Of a DNA stretch of 23,203 nt, positions 1 through 8,695 are shown in pieces (position 1 is the first letter of the stretch; each line of letters opens with the position of its first letter). The notes below the pieces were generated by a model, which ran no database searches, was not told the origin of the DNA, and was given only the letters and a program-made list of their open reading frames with translations. Location of the stretch: the NCBI GenBank assembly GCA_964511155.1, contig CAZEEJ010000079.1:1-23203 (forward strand), given 5' to 3'. This DNA is from JAAYDF01 sp964511155. Its GTDB lineage: Bacteria > Planctomycetota > Phycisphaerae > UBA1845 > PWPN01. Position numbers and translations under genes: made by a program.

Positions 1-30
1 CGTGACCGGAAAGCCACGCTCCGCATCGAC

Positions 31-59
31 TTGACGGGCAGCCACGATCCGGTTGTAAT
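31..59 (+). promoter_or_regulatory. Sigma70-like promoter for the tRNA gene
   Basis: A TTGACG box at 31-36 is followed after exactly 17 bases by TGTAAT at 54-59, close to the housekeeping consensus in both boxes and spacing. The expected transcription start is near 66, leaving a leader of about 55 bases before the tRNA at 122. No other gene begins close downstream. The assignment rests on sequence match and position only. Confidence 0.6.
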
Positions 60-121
60 GGGTACGTGTGGGCCACCGAGGCAAGCTCCGCGGCCGACAC
101 GACCGAACATGGAAATCCCCA

Positions 122-194
<73 letters not shown>

Positions 195-389
195 TTCAAT
201 AACCCCTCACCATACAACGACTTGGGGCACGCCGGGCGCAGGTCGTTGCGCCTGGGCCCAGCGCGGCAGCCGCGGGCGAAATGACCCATGGCGAAACGCC
301 GATGACCAACCTGGAACATCCCCCAAAGACCCCTCCGGGGCCGTGACCGTTTCGGCGACGAGAGTTGCCTCCGACCCGAGTGCATCTCC

Positions 390-466
390 GTACCGCGATC
401 GTAAGCAAGCGGCCCCTGAGCAGGGAAGCCAACCACACGAGGTCCGCTCCCTGATGGTCGCGGTAC
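390..466. repeat. REP-like imperfect palindrome
   Basis: The left arm 390-415 begins GTACCGCGATCGTAAG. The right arm 441-466 is its reverse complement at 20 of 26 positions, and two more positions form G-T pairs. The arms enclose a loop of about 25 bases. Transcribed RNA would form a strong hairpin. Size, GC content and intergenic position fit a dispersed REP-type element. No second copy was found in this window, so dispersal elsewhere is inferred. Confidence 0.6.
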
Positions 467-523
467 GGAACCGCCTTGAGCGGCCGGGCTCCAACGGCCG
501 CCGAACCTGTCACGGTCCCCCGG

Positions 524-610
524 CGGCCGCCAGAGACGGCGGCCGGAGTTTGAAGCTGTATCGCTGCCCAACGGCCGCCAGGGGCGGCGGCCGCTACCAA
601 GCAGTGGTAG
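524..610. repeat. Tandem GC hairpins with a CGGCCGCC core
   Basis: Two hairpins share the same stem: CGGCCGCC at 524-531 pairs with GGCGGCCG at 538-545, and CGGCCGCC at 572-579 pairs with GGCGGCCG at 586-593, each with a 6-base loop. A third stem, CTACCA (594-599) with TGGTAG (605-610), follows directly. The block at about 563-604 is matched in inverted orientation by 8696-8737, and the core recurs at 21455-21484. This looks like one dispersed intergenic family. Confidence 0.65.
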
Positions 611-676
611 CTGCGCTTAGAATGCCCGCTCAACCGTCGGGTGACGGCCGGAATCCCTGAAGCTTGGGACCTGCTC

Positions 677-1138
677 ATGCGACCGTTCACGCGCGAGAGG
701 ATCGAGAACTGGGTCGGCGACTTCTGCGGATCCGATGCCGTGCGGCCGTTCTCGACCGGCATGCGTGAATACGCGCCGGAAGTACTGAGCCGCTTCCTCG
801 TGGCGGCCTGCGAGGCCCGCGATGTTGATCCGGAAGACATCGAGGAGGTCGACCTCAAGCCTGCCTTGCTGAAACTGGCCGCGCTCCAGTTGCCCGGGAG
901 CATCAAGGCGGAGATCCCCGCGCTGTGCGGAGCGATGCTGGCGGATCTGGAGTCGCAAGGGCGACTGGGCGGCGGCAGGCTGCTCGGGGCCTATGTGCGC
1001 GCGTTGAAGGAAGCGTTCGCGGAGGCCGCCTCCGGCAAGTCCAAACCGCTGAAGCGTCCCGGCAGCCGGATCGGCCGCAACGACCCCTGCCCATGCGGCA
1101 GTGGACGCAAGTACAAGAAGTGCTGCGGAAAAGACTGA
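677..1138 (+). CDS. Small protein with C-terminal SEC-C zinc motif
   Basis: The 153-residue protein has a mostly helical, acidic N-terminal part with no domain I recognise. It ends in a textbook SEC-C motif, NDPCPCGSGRKYKKCC at residues 135-150. The Cys-X-Cys and Cys-Cys pairs (138, 140, 149, 150) bind one zinc ion. In SecA this motif contacts SecB and the ribosome, and it also occurs on many small proteins whose job is unknown. No signal peptide is visible, so it is probably cytoplasmic. I chose ATG 677 because the helix MRPFTRERIENWV starts there. A GTG at 641 in the same frame would add 12 residues. Neither start has a strong ribosome-binding site. The motif call is secure, but the cellular role cannot be told from sequence. 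Confidence 0.85.
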   Translation: MRPFTRERIENWVGDFCGSDAVRPFSTGMREYAPEVLSRFLVAACEARDVDPEDIEEVDLKPALLKLAALQLPGSIKAEIPALCGAMLADLESQGRLGGGRLLGAYVRALKEAFAEAASGKSKPLKRPGSRIGRNDPCPCGSGRKYKKCCGKD

Positions 1139-1148
1139 TCCGCAGCGG

Positions 1149-1277
1149 CTGAGGACCGAGTTAACTTGCTGATGGATGTGCCCAGACGTATCTGACGAAC
1201 AGCAACAAGTTGCCTTGGTCCCGACGAACGGCAACAAGTTGCCTTGGTCCTGGCAACGGACCCCGCCGATTCTGTCA
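1149..1277 (+). repeat. Paired-arm palindromic element, copy A
   Basis: The element has one left arm (GGACCGAGTTAACTTGCTG near 1153-1171), a spacer with CGTATCTGACGAAC, and two right arms CAACAAGTTGCCTTGGTCC at 1203-1221 and 1232-1250 (29-base period). The right arm is nearly the reverse complement of the left-arm consensus seen in copy B, so the whole can fold back on itself. It ends with a tail reading GATTCTGTCA. A second copy lies inverted at 13429-13552. It sits between the SEC-C stop and the propeller gene. Confidence 0.8.
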
Positions 1278-1355
1278 TGGACCGGAGTATGGCAGCCGTT
1301 GGGCTTCCAAGGCTGCAACCGTTTCGCTAATGCCAATCAGAGGAGAGACCCAACC

Positions 1356-3278
1356 ATGCCATCGTCGAACCCGGCCACACATCGTTACCTTTGGCTTGCT
1401 CTTGTCGGGCTCGGGTCGCTGGCCATGGAAGGCGCCTGGGCACAGGAGTGGAAGGTCCAGGAACTCGGTACCCCGATTGACGCGGTCAACTACGAGAACT
1501 CCGCCGGTGCGCTGGCCGGCGGACCCGGTGGCGAAGGGACCATGTTCTACACGTCCTTCTATCGCAGCACAGGAACCGAGCTGGTCGGCCGCGACTTCCG
1601 CCGGAAGATCCCCTTCCATCAGAAGCTCCCCTCCAACGGCGGCTACGGCATCGCCGTCGGACACGACGGCTCAATCTACGTCGGCGGCGTCAACCCCGGC
1701 AACCTGTACCGCTATCAACCACGCACGGACGAACTCACCACCATCAGCCTCAAGCCGTTCGGCGTTCAGTACATCTGGGACCTGGCCACCGCACCGGATG
1801 GCAGAATCTATTGCGCCGCCGGCTATCCCAAGACCAACCTGGTGGTTTACGATCCCGCCTCCACGGAGGTCGCCGACCTCGGCGAGCTTGCACCCGGTGA
1901 GCAGTATCTGCGGTCGCTTTGCGTGGACGCACACGGGAAAGTCTGGTGCGGCATCGGCATGAAAGCCCATCTGATCGTCTACGACCCCATCACCGGGACG
2001 CGGCAGGAGGTCCTTCCCGCGGAGTACGCCGGGAGCTCATCCGTCTACGATCTCGAGGCCGTCGGCGACTATGTGATCGCCAGCGTCTACTTCGACAACG
2101 TCCTGCTGGTCTTCGACGCCGCCACCCAAAAGGTCCTGCGTACCATCGCCCAACCCAAAGACCAGAAGTCCTGGCTGATATCGGCGGGTGGAAGCGGCCA
2201 TACCGCCTGGGTGTATACCCTGCCGGCCAACGATGCCTACCGTTGCGATTTGCGGGACGGCAGCCTCGCCCTTGTGGCCGAACGATTGGGGCAGGTCAAG
2301 GTGGTCGAGGCGGACCGCTGGCTGCATGCCATGGATGACCAGTCGTACCTGGTCTACGACCTTCAGGAGAAACGAACCGTCGCCCGGGAAACGCTGACGC
2401 CCGAAGGCGACGGCATGGAGGTCTTTACCCTGACCAGCGGCCCGGACGGCCGGATCTATGGCAGCACCTATATCAACATGCACCTCTTCCGCTGCGAGCC
2501 CGCCACCGGCCGGTTGACCGACCTGGGCAAGGCCACGCGCTGGGCAGGCCAGGTAGACAGCCTGAGCCTCGGCCGGGACGGGCGGATCTACGTGGGAGCG
2601 TACACCGACGCGGTGGTCAGCGTTTATGACCCGCTGGCTCCCTGGAACCCGGGCCTCAAGGCTGATTCCAATCCTCGTGAGATCGGCCCGGTCGGAAAGG
2701 GCCAGTATCGCACCACGGCCAACTGCCTGGGCCCCGACGGCCGAATCTACGTCGGCAGCATTCCATCCTACCGCAGCGCCGAGGCCGGTGCCTTCACGAT
2801 GTGCGATCCGAAGACCGGTGCCATGGATGTCCGGCAGGACTTCGTCGCCGGCGGTGCGGTGCTGGATCTTGTGGCCGATGATCGATTCGTTTACGGCACG
2901 GGCAAATCGGAGTTCTTCGTCTACGACCCCGCAACCCGCAAGAAGGTGTTCAGTGAGAACCGCGTGGTTATCTCTCTGGCCCTGATGAACGGGGGCAGAG
3001 TCGCAGGGTCGGGGGGAGGAAAGCTATTCGTCTATGACCGCGATGCCGGCCGGATCACCAGTGACCAGGCCAATCCCGCCGGGGACTTCACCCATCTGGC
3101 TACCGGGCCTGACGGGAGCGTTGTTGGGGTCAACGCCAAGTGCGTCGCCCGCATTGCCGCCGACGGTGCCTCTGCCGAGATCCTGGTGAACGAAGGCGGC
3201 AAGTTTGCGGCCGTGGACGGCGAAGGCCGGATCTACTTCGCCCGCGGCGCCAAACTGCTGCGTTGCATGAAGCCCTGA
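1356..3278 (+). CDS. Secreted beta-propeller protein
   Basis: The 640-residue protein has a signal peptide with an AWAQ cleavage site near residue 29. The remainder is built from repeats of about 40-50 residues that combine PDGRIYVG-type strands with VYDP or YDPATG turns. Examples are APDGRIYCA, LVVYDP, GPDGRIYGS, GRDGRIYVG, GPDGRIYVG and GEGRIYFA. This pattern is typical of WD40/YVTN/SMP-30-like beta-propellers. No catalytic residues can be assigned, so it may bind a ligand or be a lyase-type enzyme. I preferred ATG 1356 over an upstream in-frame start because AGGAG at 1341-1345 is well placed and the signal peptide follows. The next gene starts 53 bases downstream on the same strand, so the two are probably co-transcribed. 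Confidence 0.8.
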   Translation: MPSSNPATHRYLWLALVGLGSLAMEGAWAQEWKVQELGTPIDAVNYENSAGALAGGPGGEGTMFYTSFYRSTGTELVGRDFRRKIPFHQKLPSNGGYGIAVGHDGSIYVGGVNPGNLYRYQPRTDELTTISLKPFGVQYIWDLATAPDGRIYCAAGYPKTNLVVYDPASTEVADLGELAPGEQYLRSLCVDAHGKVWCGIGMKAHLIVYDPITGTRQEVLPAEYAGSSSVYDLEAVGDYVIASVYFDNVLLVFDAATQKVLRTIAQPKDQKSWLISAGGSGHTAWVYTLPANDAYRCDLRDGSLALVAERLGQVKVVEADRWLHAMDDQSYLVYDLQEKRTVARETLTPEGDGMEVFTLTSGPDGRIYGSTYINMHLFRCEPATGRLTDLGKATRWAGQVDSLSLGRDGRIYVGAYTDAVVSVYDPLAPWNPGLKADSNPREIGPVGKGQYRTTANCLGPDGRIYVGSIPSYRSAEAGAFTMCDPKTGAMDVRQDFVAGGAVLDLVADDRFVYGTGKSEFFVYDPATRKKVFSENRVVISLALMNGGRVAGSGGGKLFVYDRDAGRITSDQANPAGDFTHLATGPDGSVVGVNAKCVARIAADGASAEILVNEGGKFAAVDGEGRIYFARGAKLLRCMKP

Positions 3279-3331
3279 CCCTTCAAGGATTCGGCTGCAT
3301 CACCTGTGCGTCGTGACAACGAGGTGTGATC

Positions 3332-6235
3332 ATGAGGCGCGTTCACCTGGTGGGTGGGATTCTGGGGACCGTGTTCGCGGTGCAGGGCATGGCTCAGGTG
3401 CTCACCACTGCCCCGGCGACCGAAGTCCGTGTTGATCCGGTCAAGCACCTCGTGTACACACGGCTGCTCGATCCGCGGGAGCATCCGGATGACGCCCGAC
3501 GACGAGCGAAACCGCCGAGTTGGGAGACTTTTGGCAACCAGGTACAGTTCACTTCGCTGCGGGGTCTGGAGGTCACGGCGGAGCAGCAGATCGTCAACTA
3601 CAAGCAGGAAATGGACAAGTACACGAAGACCCACAACCTGGGAAATGTGTTGTGGCTAAGCTACCCGGTGCTCTTCGGCTCGAACCTGCCGGCGGTGGTG
3701 GACGAGATCAATGCACGCGAGCTGTTTTTATTCGATATCTGGGGTTACGTGCCGGGCTCAGGGCCGGGCGGGTATTGGCAACAGTTCAAAGTGCCGGCCG
3801 GCGTGTTCGAGATGCTGGAGAGCAAGCTGGGCGACCGCTGGCTGGGCATGGACATCGGCGAGCAGGATGGGCGGTACATCGGCGGATACGCGCCGGCCAT
3901 GCACCCGATCAGTGGCCATCGGTTCGAGCAGTACCTCGCGTTTCAACGTCACTTTCAGCGAATGGGAGATGAGCTGGGCAACCGGCTGTCCACCCTGGTG
4001 TCACTCAACTTCGGGCATTACTTGCTGAAGGAGGGTGTCTACACGCTGATCGGCGCGGAGACCGCTCAGGGCCTGCCCAACGCTCAAGTGTATTACGCCT
4101 GGATTCGCGGGGCGGGCAAACAGTATGGCGTGCCGTGGTTCGGCAACGCCTCCGTGTACAACCGCTGGGGTTGGAAGAGCTACGAGAGTACCGGAGCGGA
4201 TTTTGGACCCACCAAGGGCACCAGTCTAAGCCTGCTGAAGCGGCTCATGTACAGCCATATGCTCTACAACAGCATGATCGTGGGCTTCGAGAGCGGGTTC
4301 TTCAAAGGGAACGAGCTCACTGCGATCGGCAAGATCCAGCAGGCCGCCCACGAATGGTCGCGCCGGTTCGGGGCCCCAGGCGTGATGCAGACCCCGGTGG
4401 CGGTCATGACCGGGTTTGACGCCGGCTGGACCTTTCCGCGCCATCTCTACACCGGCGAAGTTTATCGCGTCTGGGGCAATCTGCCCTACGGCCAGGGCGA
4501 TTATCTCACCGACAACGTTCTCGACCTGCTCTATCCCGGCTACACCAGCTCGTCCTATTTCCATGACGAGACCGGGTTTCTCACGCCCACGCCGTACGGC
4601 GACATTGCCGATTGCCTGCTGAGCGACGCTCCCCTGTGGCTGCTCGAACGCTACCCCCTGCTCATCATCACCGGCGAGTTGCAGGGCGGATATGAGCTAT
4701 ACAGCAAGCTGACCGCGTACATGGAAGGCGGCGGACATCTGGTGATCACCGCCGGCAACCTGGGCATCTTCAGGAATCTCGGCGGGCTGAGCGTGGGGCA
4801 GAACACGCAGACCATGCAGGCCGGCTCGCAAGTCGTCGTCGGAGCGCGCACCCTCCGTGAGGACACTCCGTTCAGCTTGCAGCCGTTGCAGGGCCCGCCG
4901 GAAAGTCGAGTCATCGCCGAATGCGCGGGCGTACCGGCCGCGGTGGAACTGGCGGTGGGCAAGGGTCGGATCACGGCGCTGGCCAGCTTGTTTGGGATCT
5001 CCTCGGAGCTGCAGGTGAAAGAGCCGATCACCAGCCATGAAGACCAGCCGCTCCCGAGGCCCTTACCCATGCTGCGGCACGTGCGGGCCGTTCTCGATCG
5101 CCTGCTTCGTGAGCGGATGTTGTTCGAGGTCGGCGATCAACTGAGCCTGATCATCTGCCGCAGGGAGGCGGGGCTTTACACCCTGGGCATCGGCAATAAC
5201 TCGTGGACATCCCGGCCACTGAAAATCGTCAGCCATTGCGGAACGATCGAGTCCATCACCGAATCCCAACTGGACCGGTCCGAGCGCACCGTTGAAGGCT
5301 TCACGCCGCCCGGCCTGGAGACAGCCGAGCTGGGCACCAACACGGACGATGCCATTGCCGGTGGAGATGTTCGCATCTTCACGGTCAAGGTCCGCGAGCA
5401 CAATGTGCAGGAAATCGCACACGTTAAGCCGACTCGGCACGCCGGCACTCGCATTCTCCCGATTCGGCGGGCGTCCTCGATCAAGGAAGCGGTGTTGGCC
5501 CGCCCGACATTCTTCCAGCACTTCGATGGCGTGCTGCTGGACTGGAGAGACTTGCACCGTATGGACCCCGCCACGCTGAAGGGTGAAGCTTCCTGGATCA
5601 CCAACCAGGGATTGCGGGTCATGGTCGACCTGACCAGCGGCATCAACCTGTATCCCGACCTGCGGCTGGTCAACAACGACCCGCAGGAATACGCCGCGAG
5701 TCTGACCATCATTGAGGATGTCCTGTCGAAGATGGCAACAATCGGTGCCGGCGATTTGATCTTCGCCCTGCACCGCGTGCCCGAGAACAATATCTCGCCG
5801 GCCGATACCCAGGCGTCGTTCGCGGCCACGATCCGCGAGTTGTGCGGCCAGGCCGCCGGCCGGCACATCACCCTGCATCTGCGAGCCGAATCCAACCGCC
5901 CGCCGGGCAGCTTGGCCGCTGCGGTGGATTTTGTGCAAGCGGTGAATGCCCCCAATCTGAAAATCGCCCTCAGCATTGCCAGCCTAATCGCGGAGAAGAC
6001 CTCGGCCGCGGATGCGACTCAGACGGTTGGTGGGCGGCTGGGCTTGTGGTTGGCATCCTCGCCCGACCGCGACCCGAACCAGAAGCTCTGGAGCCTGCAC
6101 CGGCCGATCTTCGACCAACCGCAGGTCCGTGATTACTTGACGGGCAATACCAGCGCGCCGGTTGTGCTGGACGTAGTCTACGACAATCTCGATCTCGAAT
6201 TCGCCGACGCGCGCGAGCTGGACCAGGGATCCTGA
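3332..6235 (+). CDS. Exported 967-residue protein with two barrel-like regions
   Basis: A short signal peptide ends near residue 22 (VQGMAQ). Residues of about 60-420 read like a glycoside-hydrolase TIM barrel, with strand and Trp-rich motifs such as NVLWLSYP, LFLFDIWGYVPG and GIGNNSW further on. Around residues 430-560 an alpha/beta segment (YPLLIITGEL, then YMEGGGHLVITAG) resembles the glutamine-amidotransferase-like domain that follows the barrel in GH42-type enzymes. From about 720 to the end, DGVLLDWRDLH, RVMVDLTSGINLYPDLR and LKIALSIASLI resemble a xylose-isomerase-like barrel. I cannot place it in a named family or identify catalytic residues. Start ATG 3332 follows GAGG at 3321-3324, and a GTG six bases earlier is possible. 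It lies 53 bases after the propeller gene. Exported carbohydrate-active enzyme is the best guess. Confidence 0.7.
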   Translation: MRRVHLVGGILGTVFAVQGMAQVLTTAPATEVRVDPVKHLVYTRLLDPREHPDDARRRAKPPSWETFGNQVQFTSLRGLEVTAEQQIVNYKQEMDKYTKTHNLGNVLWLSYPVLFGSNLPAVVDEINARELFLFDIWGYVPGSGPGGYWQQFKVPAGVFEMLESKLGDRWLGMDIGEQDGRYIGGYAPAMHPISGHRFEQYLAFQRHFQRMGDELGNRLSTLVSLNFGHYLLKEGVYTLIGAETAQGLPNAQVYYAWIRGAGKQYGVPWFGNASVYNRWGWKSYESTGADFGPTKGTSLSLLKRLMYSHMLYNSMIVGFESGFFKGNELTAIGKIQQAAHEWSRRFGAPGVMQTPVAVMTGFDAGWTFPRHLYTGEVYRVWGNLPYGQGDYLTDNVLDLLYPGYTSSSYFHDETGFLTPTPYGDIADCLLSDAPLWLLERYPLLIITGELQGGYELYSKLTAYMEGGGHLVITAGNLGIFRNLGGLSVGQNTQTMQAGSQVVVGARTLREDTPFSLQPLQGPPESRVIAECAGVPAAVELAVGKGRITALASLFGISSELQVKEPITSHEDQPLPRPLPMLRHVRAVLDRLLRERMLFEVGDQLSLIICRREAGLYTLGIGNNSWTSRPLKIVSHCGTIESITESQLDRSERTVEGFTPPGLETAELGTNTDDAIAGGDVRIFTVKVREHNVQEIAHVKPTRHAGTRILPIRRASSIKEAVLARPTFFQHFDGVLLDWRDLHRMDPATLKGEASWITNQGLRVMVDLTSGINLYPDLRLVNNDPQEYAASLTIIEDVLSKMATIGAGDLIFALHRVPENNISPADTQASFAATIRELCGQAAGRHITLHLRAESNRPPGSLAAAVDFVQAVNAPNLKIALSIASLIAEKTSAADATQTVGGRLGLWLASSPDRDPNQKLWSLHRPIFDQPQVRDYLTGNTSAPVVLDVVYDNLDLEFADARELDQGS

Positions 6236-6246
6236 GCGCTCCCTGT

Positions 6247-6381
6247 TCAGAACGCACAACCCGACGGCGGGTTGTCCACATCGAACGGGATCCCGGGCCC
6301 GGTGAAGCAGGCGATGAACGCGTTGAAGTCTTCCTGGTCCACGTCGTCGTTGGCCCGGCTGGCACCCCAGTACGTAACTGC
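6247..6381 (-). pseudogene. Orphan dockerin-like tail (gene remnant)
   Basis: Reading the minus strand between an in-frame TAG (6382-6384) and a TGA (6247-6249) gives 44 residues containing NDDVDQEDFNAFIACFTGPG, then IPFDVDNPPSGCAF. This matches the second half of the planctomycete-type calcium-loop tail seen intact at the end of the GHL10 protein here (DGDVDLDDFALLQVCRNGPG). There is no upstream coding sequence, start codon or signal peptide. It is best explained as the surviving 3' end of a deleted secreted-protein gene. Confidence 0.6.
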
Positions 6382-6559
6382 CTATACTCACAGCACGAAC
6401 GGCTTTGTGCTTGACTGAGGTGCGGTCTCTTTTGTCAACTCAAGGGCCGGTTTTGTGGCTACATTGCCCGATCATATTCCCCTGGGCCAGCCCCTACCCG
6501 CGAAACGACCGAAGACAAGCGGGAATCCGGCCGGTCACCCGCTGACAGGAGCACCAGAC

Positions 6560-8677
6560 ATGAACGGACATACCCTCGAGTGGAGAGAGAACCTGCCGGA
6601 CAGCCATGCTGCGGGGCCGCGGCCCGCCATCCTGCATTGGGCTGCCATGCTGGCGGGGCTGGTGATCCCGGCCATGGCCACGGCTGCTCCGCAGGTGCTC
6701 GGCACCCATTACCGGGCCGACGTGCCCTTCCCGCAGTTCGGCCGCTTCTGGGGCGATCACTGCCTGCTCGGCGAGGATTGGGCCGAAGCCGTGGGGCGGA
6801 CCATTCCACGGGCCACCGCCCTCGGCGGCTCGCTGCACCTGTTCATTCGCAACGACGACACCGGGCCGTTGACCATCGAGGACGTTACCCTGCAGGGCAT
6901 CAGCCTGCGGAAGGCGATCGCCTTCTCCGACCAGCGGCGGGTCCGCAAGCCGGCCAGCATTTACTTCTCCAGTCTGACCGCCCGGGAACGGCAGACGCTC
7001 ATCGATGCGGGCGAGCCGGTCTGGTGGCGGGTCGATCCGCCCATCGTGGGCCCCGGGGAAACGGCCGAGGTGACCGTCCGCCTGCGCTATGTGCCCAAGA
7101 TCCCGGAGCTGCGGCTTGAATACCGGGCGGGCAACTTGGCCATGCGGGCGGGTGTGGCCATTGAGGAGGCACTGCCGCGCATCGAAAGTGTCAGCTTCGC
7201 TCAGGACCTGGCCCGCGTCTACCTCTACCTCAGAGACCCGCGGACCCCGGGAGCGAAGCCCGAGCGACTGTTTCTGGACGGCCAGGACATCACTAACCGA
7301 TGCCGCATGTTCTCCGATCCCGGCATCGAACTGACGCCGGCGGTGGTGCAACTGCGCGCACCACTCACGCCGGGTTCGCTGCACAGCTTCCAGGCGGTGT
7401 ACGCCGATCAGCGCTCGGCCTGGGCCGGCGTGCGCGCCTTCGCCTCCCCCTTTACCTACGGCGTGTGGGGCGGCCCCGGGGGCAAAGAGGATGACATCAC
7501 CCTGGCGCGGACCCACCTTCGAACGCTCAACGAGTTGAGCGTCAACACCCAGATGCCGCAGGTCGGCTCCCCCGCCTTGACCGCGTTTTACAAGACGCCG
7601 GCCGGCCAGCAACTCTGCCGCAGCATGGGCGTCGACTTCGTGCTCAGCGACCCGGGCAAGTGGGGCATCCAGTCGCCTTACGCTTACTTCATCCACGACG
7701 AGCCGGACGCCGGCGATGCGAAGATCACCGGCCTGCCGTCCGGGCACGAGGTCGGCAGCCTCGCCCAGTGGGCCATCTCGGTCAGCGATGAATGGCGCAT
7801 GCAGGCCCCGCCCGCTCCGCACCTGCTGAACATCAACCTGACCTACAAACCGCAGAACTGGTACACCTACGGCCAACTGCCGGACGTTCTGCTGGCCGAC
7901 CCGTATTACGACCCGCGGCTGCGCACGGCCTACTGGGACCGGCCGTACCAGATCCCGCTCTACAGCCGCTCGACCTTCGTGTACGCGATCAGCAGCATCG
8001 TTCGGTCCGCCGCCGCGCCCAGGCCCTCGCACATCATTCTGTACGCCAACGCCTATGTGGACGACGAGAAGAGCCGTACGTTCCGCTACCCGACGCCCGC
8101 GGGCAAGCGGATCGAGGTGTACTACGCCCTGGCCGCCGGGTCCAAAGGTATTTCGTACTGGTGGTGGTCGCCGGGCAAGCCGGCCCTGGGGCTGGGTGGC
8201 AAAACGCCGGAGGCGGCCTTGCTACGCCGCGAGGTCGGGCTGATGGGTGCCGAGATCGGCACCGCCGCCCCCCTGCTTCTCCGCGCCTGCCCCAGCGCGG
8301 TGCCGGTTGAAGCCCCCGCCGCCTTGTGGACCCGGTGTTTGCTGGCCGGGCACGACAGCCTCGTCCTCATCGCCGTCAACGAGCAGTATGCCAACGACCG
8401 CGAAGGCACGGTCATCGTCCCGCTGGAAAACGCCCAGGTGCGACTGACACTGCCCGGCTGGCTGGCCGCCCGCGAGGCCTTCGAGATCCACAACCAGGGC
8501 GTGCGACCTTTACCGATGGCCCTGGAGGGCAAGCTCGCAACCCTGGACCTGGGCACCGTCGAGCTGCCGCGCATGGTCGTCATCACTGCCGACCCCAAGC
8601 TGCGCGGGGAGCTCGACTCGCTCTACCGCACCCGCTTCGCCGCCAAGGTCGCCCGACTCGTGGCCCCGGAGCTGTGA
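6560..8677 (+). CDS. Exported glycoside-hydrolase-like protein
   Basis: The 705-residue protein has a long N-terminal region with a hydrophobic segment (WAAMLAGLVIPAMATAAP, about residues 28-45) that suggests export. Residues of about 50-290 look like beta-sandwich domains (LHLFIRNDDTGPLTIEDVTL; ETAEVTVRLRYVPK). From about 300 to 560 the pattern fits a TIM barrel. It carries the acidic motif YFIHDEPDAGD near residue 380 and GSKGISYWWWSPG near 535, a layout common in retaining or inverting glycosidases. A C-terminal beta domain follows. No named family can be given. Start ATG 6560 follows AGGAG at 6547-6551. A longer in-frame reading back to 6455 lacks a ribosome site. The gap of about 320 bases upstream contains the dockerin remnant, so this gene probably has its own promoter. 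Confidence 0.72.
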   Translation: MNGHTLEWRENLPDSHAAGPRPAILHWAAMLAGLVIPAMATAAPQVLGTHYRADVPFPQFGRFWGDHCLLGEDWAEAVGRTIPRATALGGSLHLFIRNDDTGPLTIEDVTLQGISLRKAIAFSDQRRVRKPASIYFSSLTARERQTLIDAGEPVWWRVDPPIVGPGETAEVTVRLRYVPKIPELRLEYRAGNLAMRAGVAIEEALPRIESVSFAQDLARVYLYLRDPRTPGAKPERLFLDGQDITNRCRMFSDPGIELTPAVVQLRAPLTPGSLHSFQAVYADQRSAWAGVRAFASPFTYGVWGGPGGKEDDITLARTHLRTLNELSVNTQMPQVGSPALTAFYKTPAGQQLCRSMGVDFVLSDPGKWGIQSPYAYFIHDEPDAGDAKITGLPSGHEVGSLAQWAISVSDEWRMQAPPAPHLLNINLTYKPQNWYTYGQLPDVLLADPYYDPRLRTAYWDRPYQIPLYSRSTFVYAISSIVRSAAAPRPSHIILYANAYVDDEKSRTFRYPTPAGKRIEVYYALAAGSKGISYWWWSPGKPALGLGGKTPEAALLRREVGLMGAEIGTAAPLLLRACPSAVPVEAPAALWTRCLLAGHDSLVLIAVNEQYANDREGTVIVPLENAQVRLTLPGWLAAREAFEIHNQGVRPLPMALEGKLATLDLGTVELPRMVVITADPKLRGELDSLYRTRFAAKVARLVAPEL

Positions 8678-8695
8678 CCGTTCAATGTGACAGCC

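Larger units (their letters stand above)
195..676. other. Gene-free stretch filled with palindromic repeats
   Basis: No convincing gene lies between the tRNA and the SEC-C gene. Open frames exist on both strands but have no recognisable domain and overlap the tRNA or the repeats. The stretch contains a long imperfect palindrome (390-466) and GC-rich hairpins (524-610), listed separately. A TAGAAT hexamer at 618-623 could be a -10 box for the following gene, but no matching -35 box is visible. Confidence 0.6.

Noticed and set aside
390..610. A CRISPR-like array suggested by repeated GC blocks
   Set aside because: There are no regular repeat-spacer units and no cas genes. The blocks are separate hairpins of different sizes.
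196..906. A 236-codon minus-strand frame between the tRNA and the SEC-C gene
   Set aside because: It runs through the palindromic repeats and overlaps the well-supported SEC-C frame. No domain or start signal was seen.
6494..8032. A 512-codon antisense frame over the hydrolase-like gene
   Set aside because: No recognisable domain or ribosome site, while the sense frame has a signal segment, AGGAG and coherent folds.
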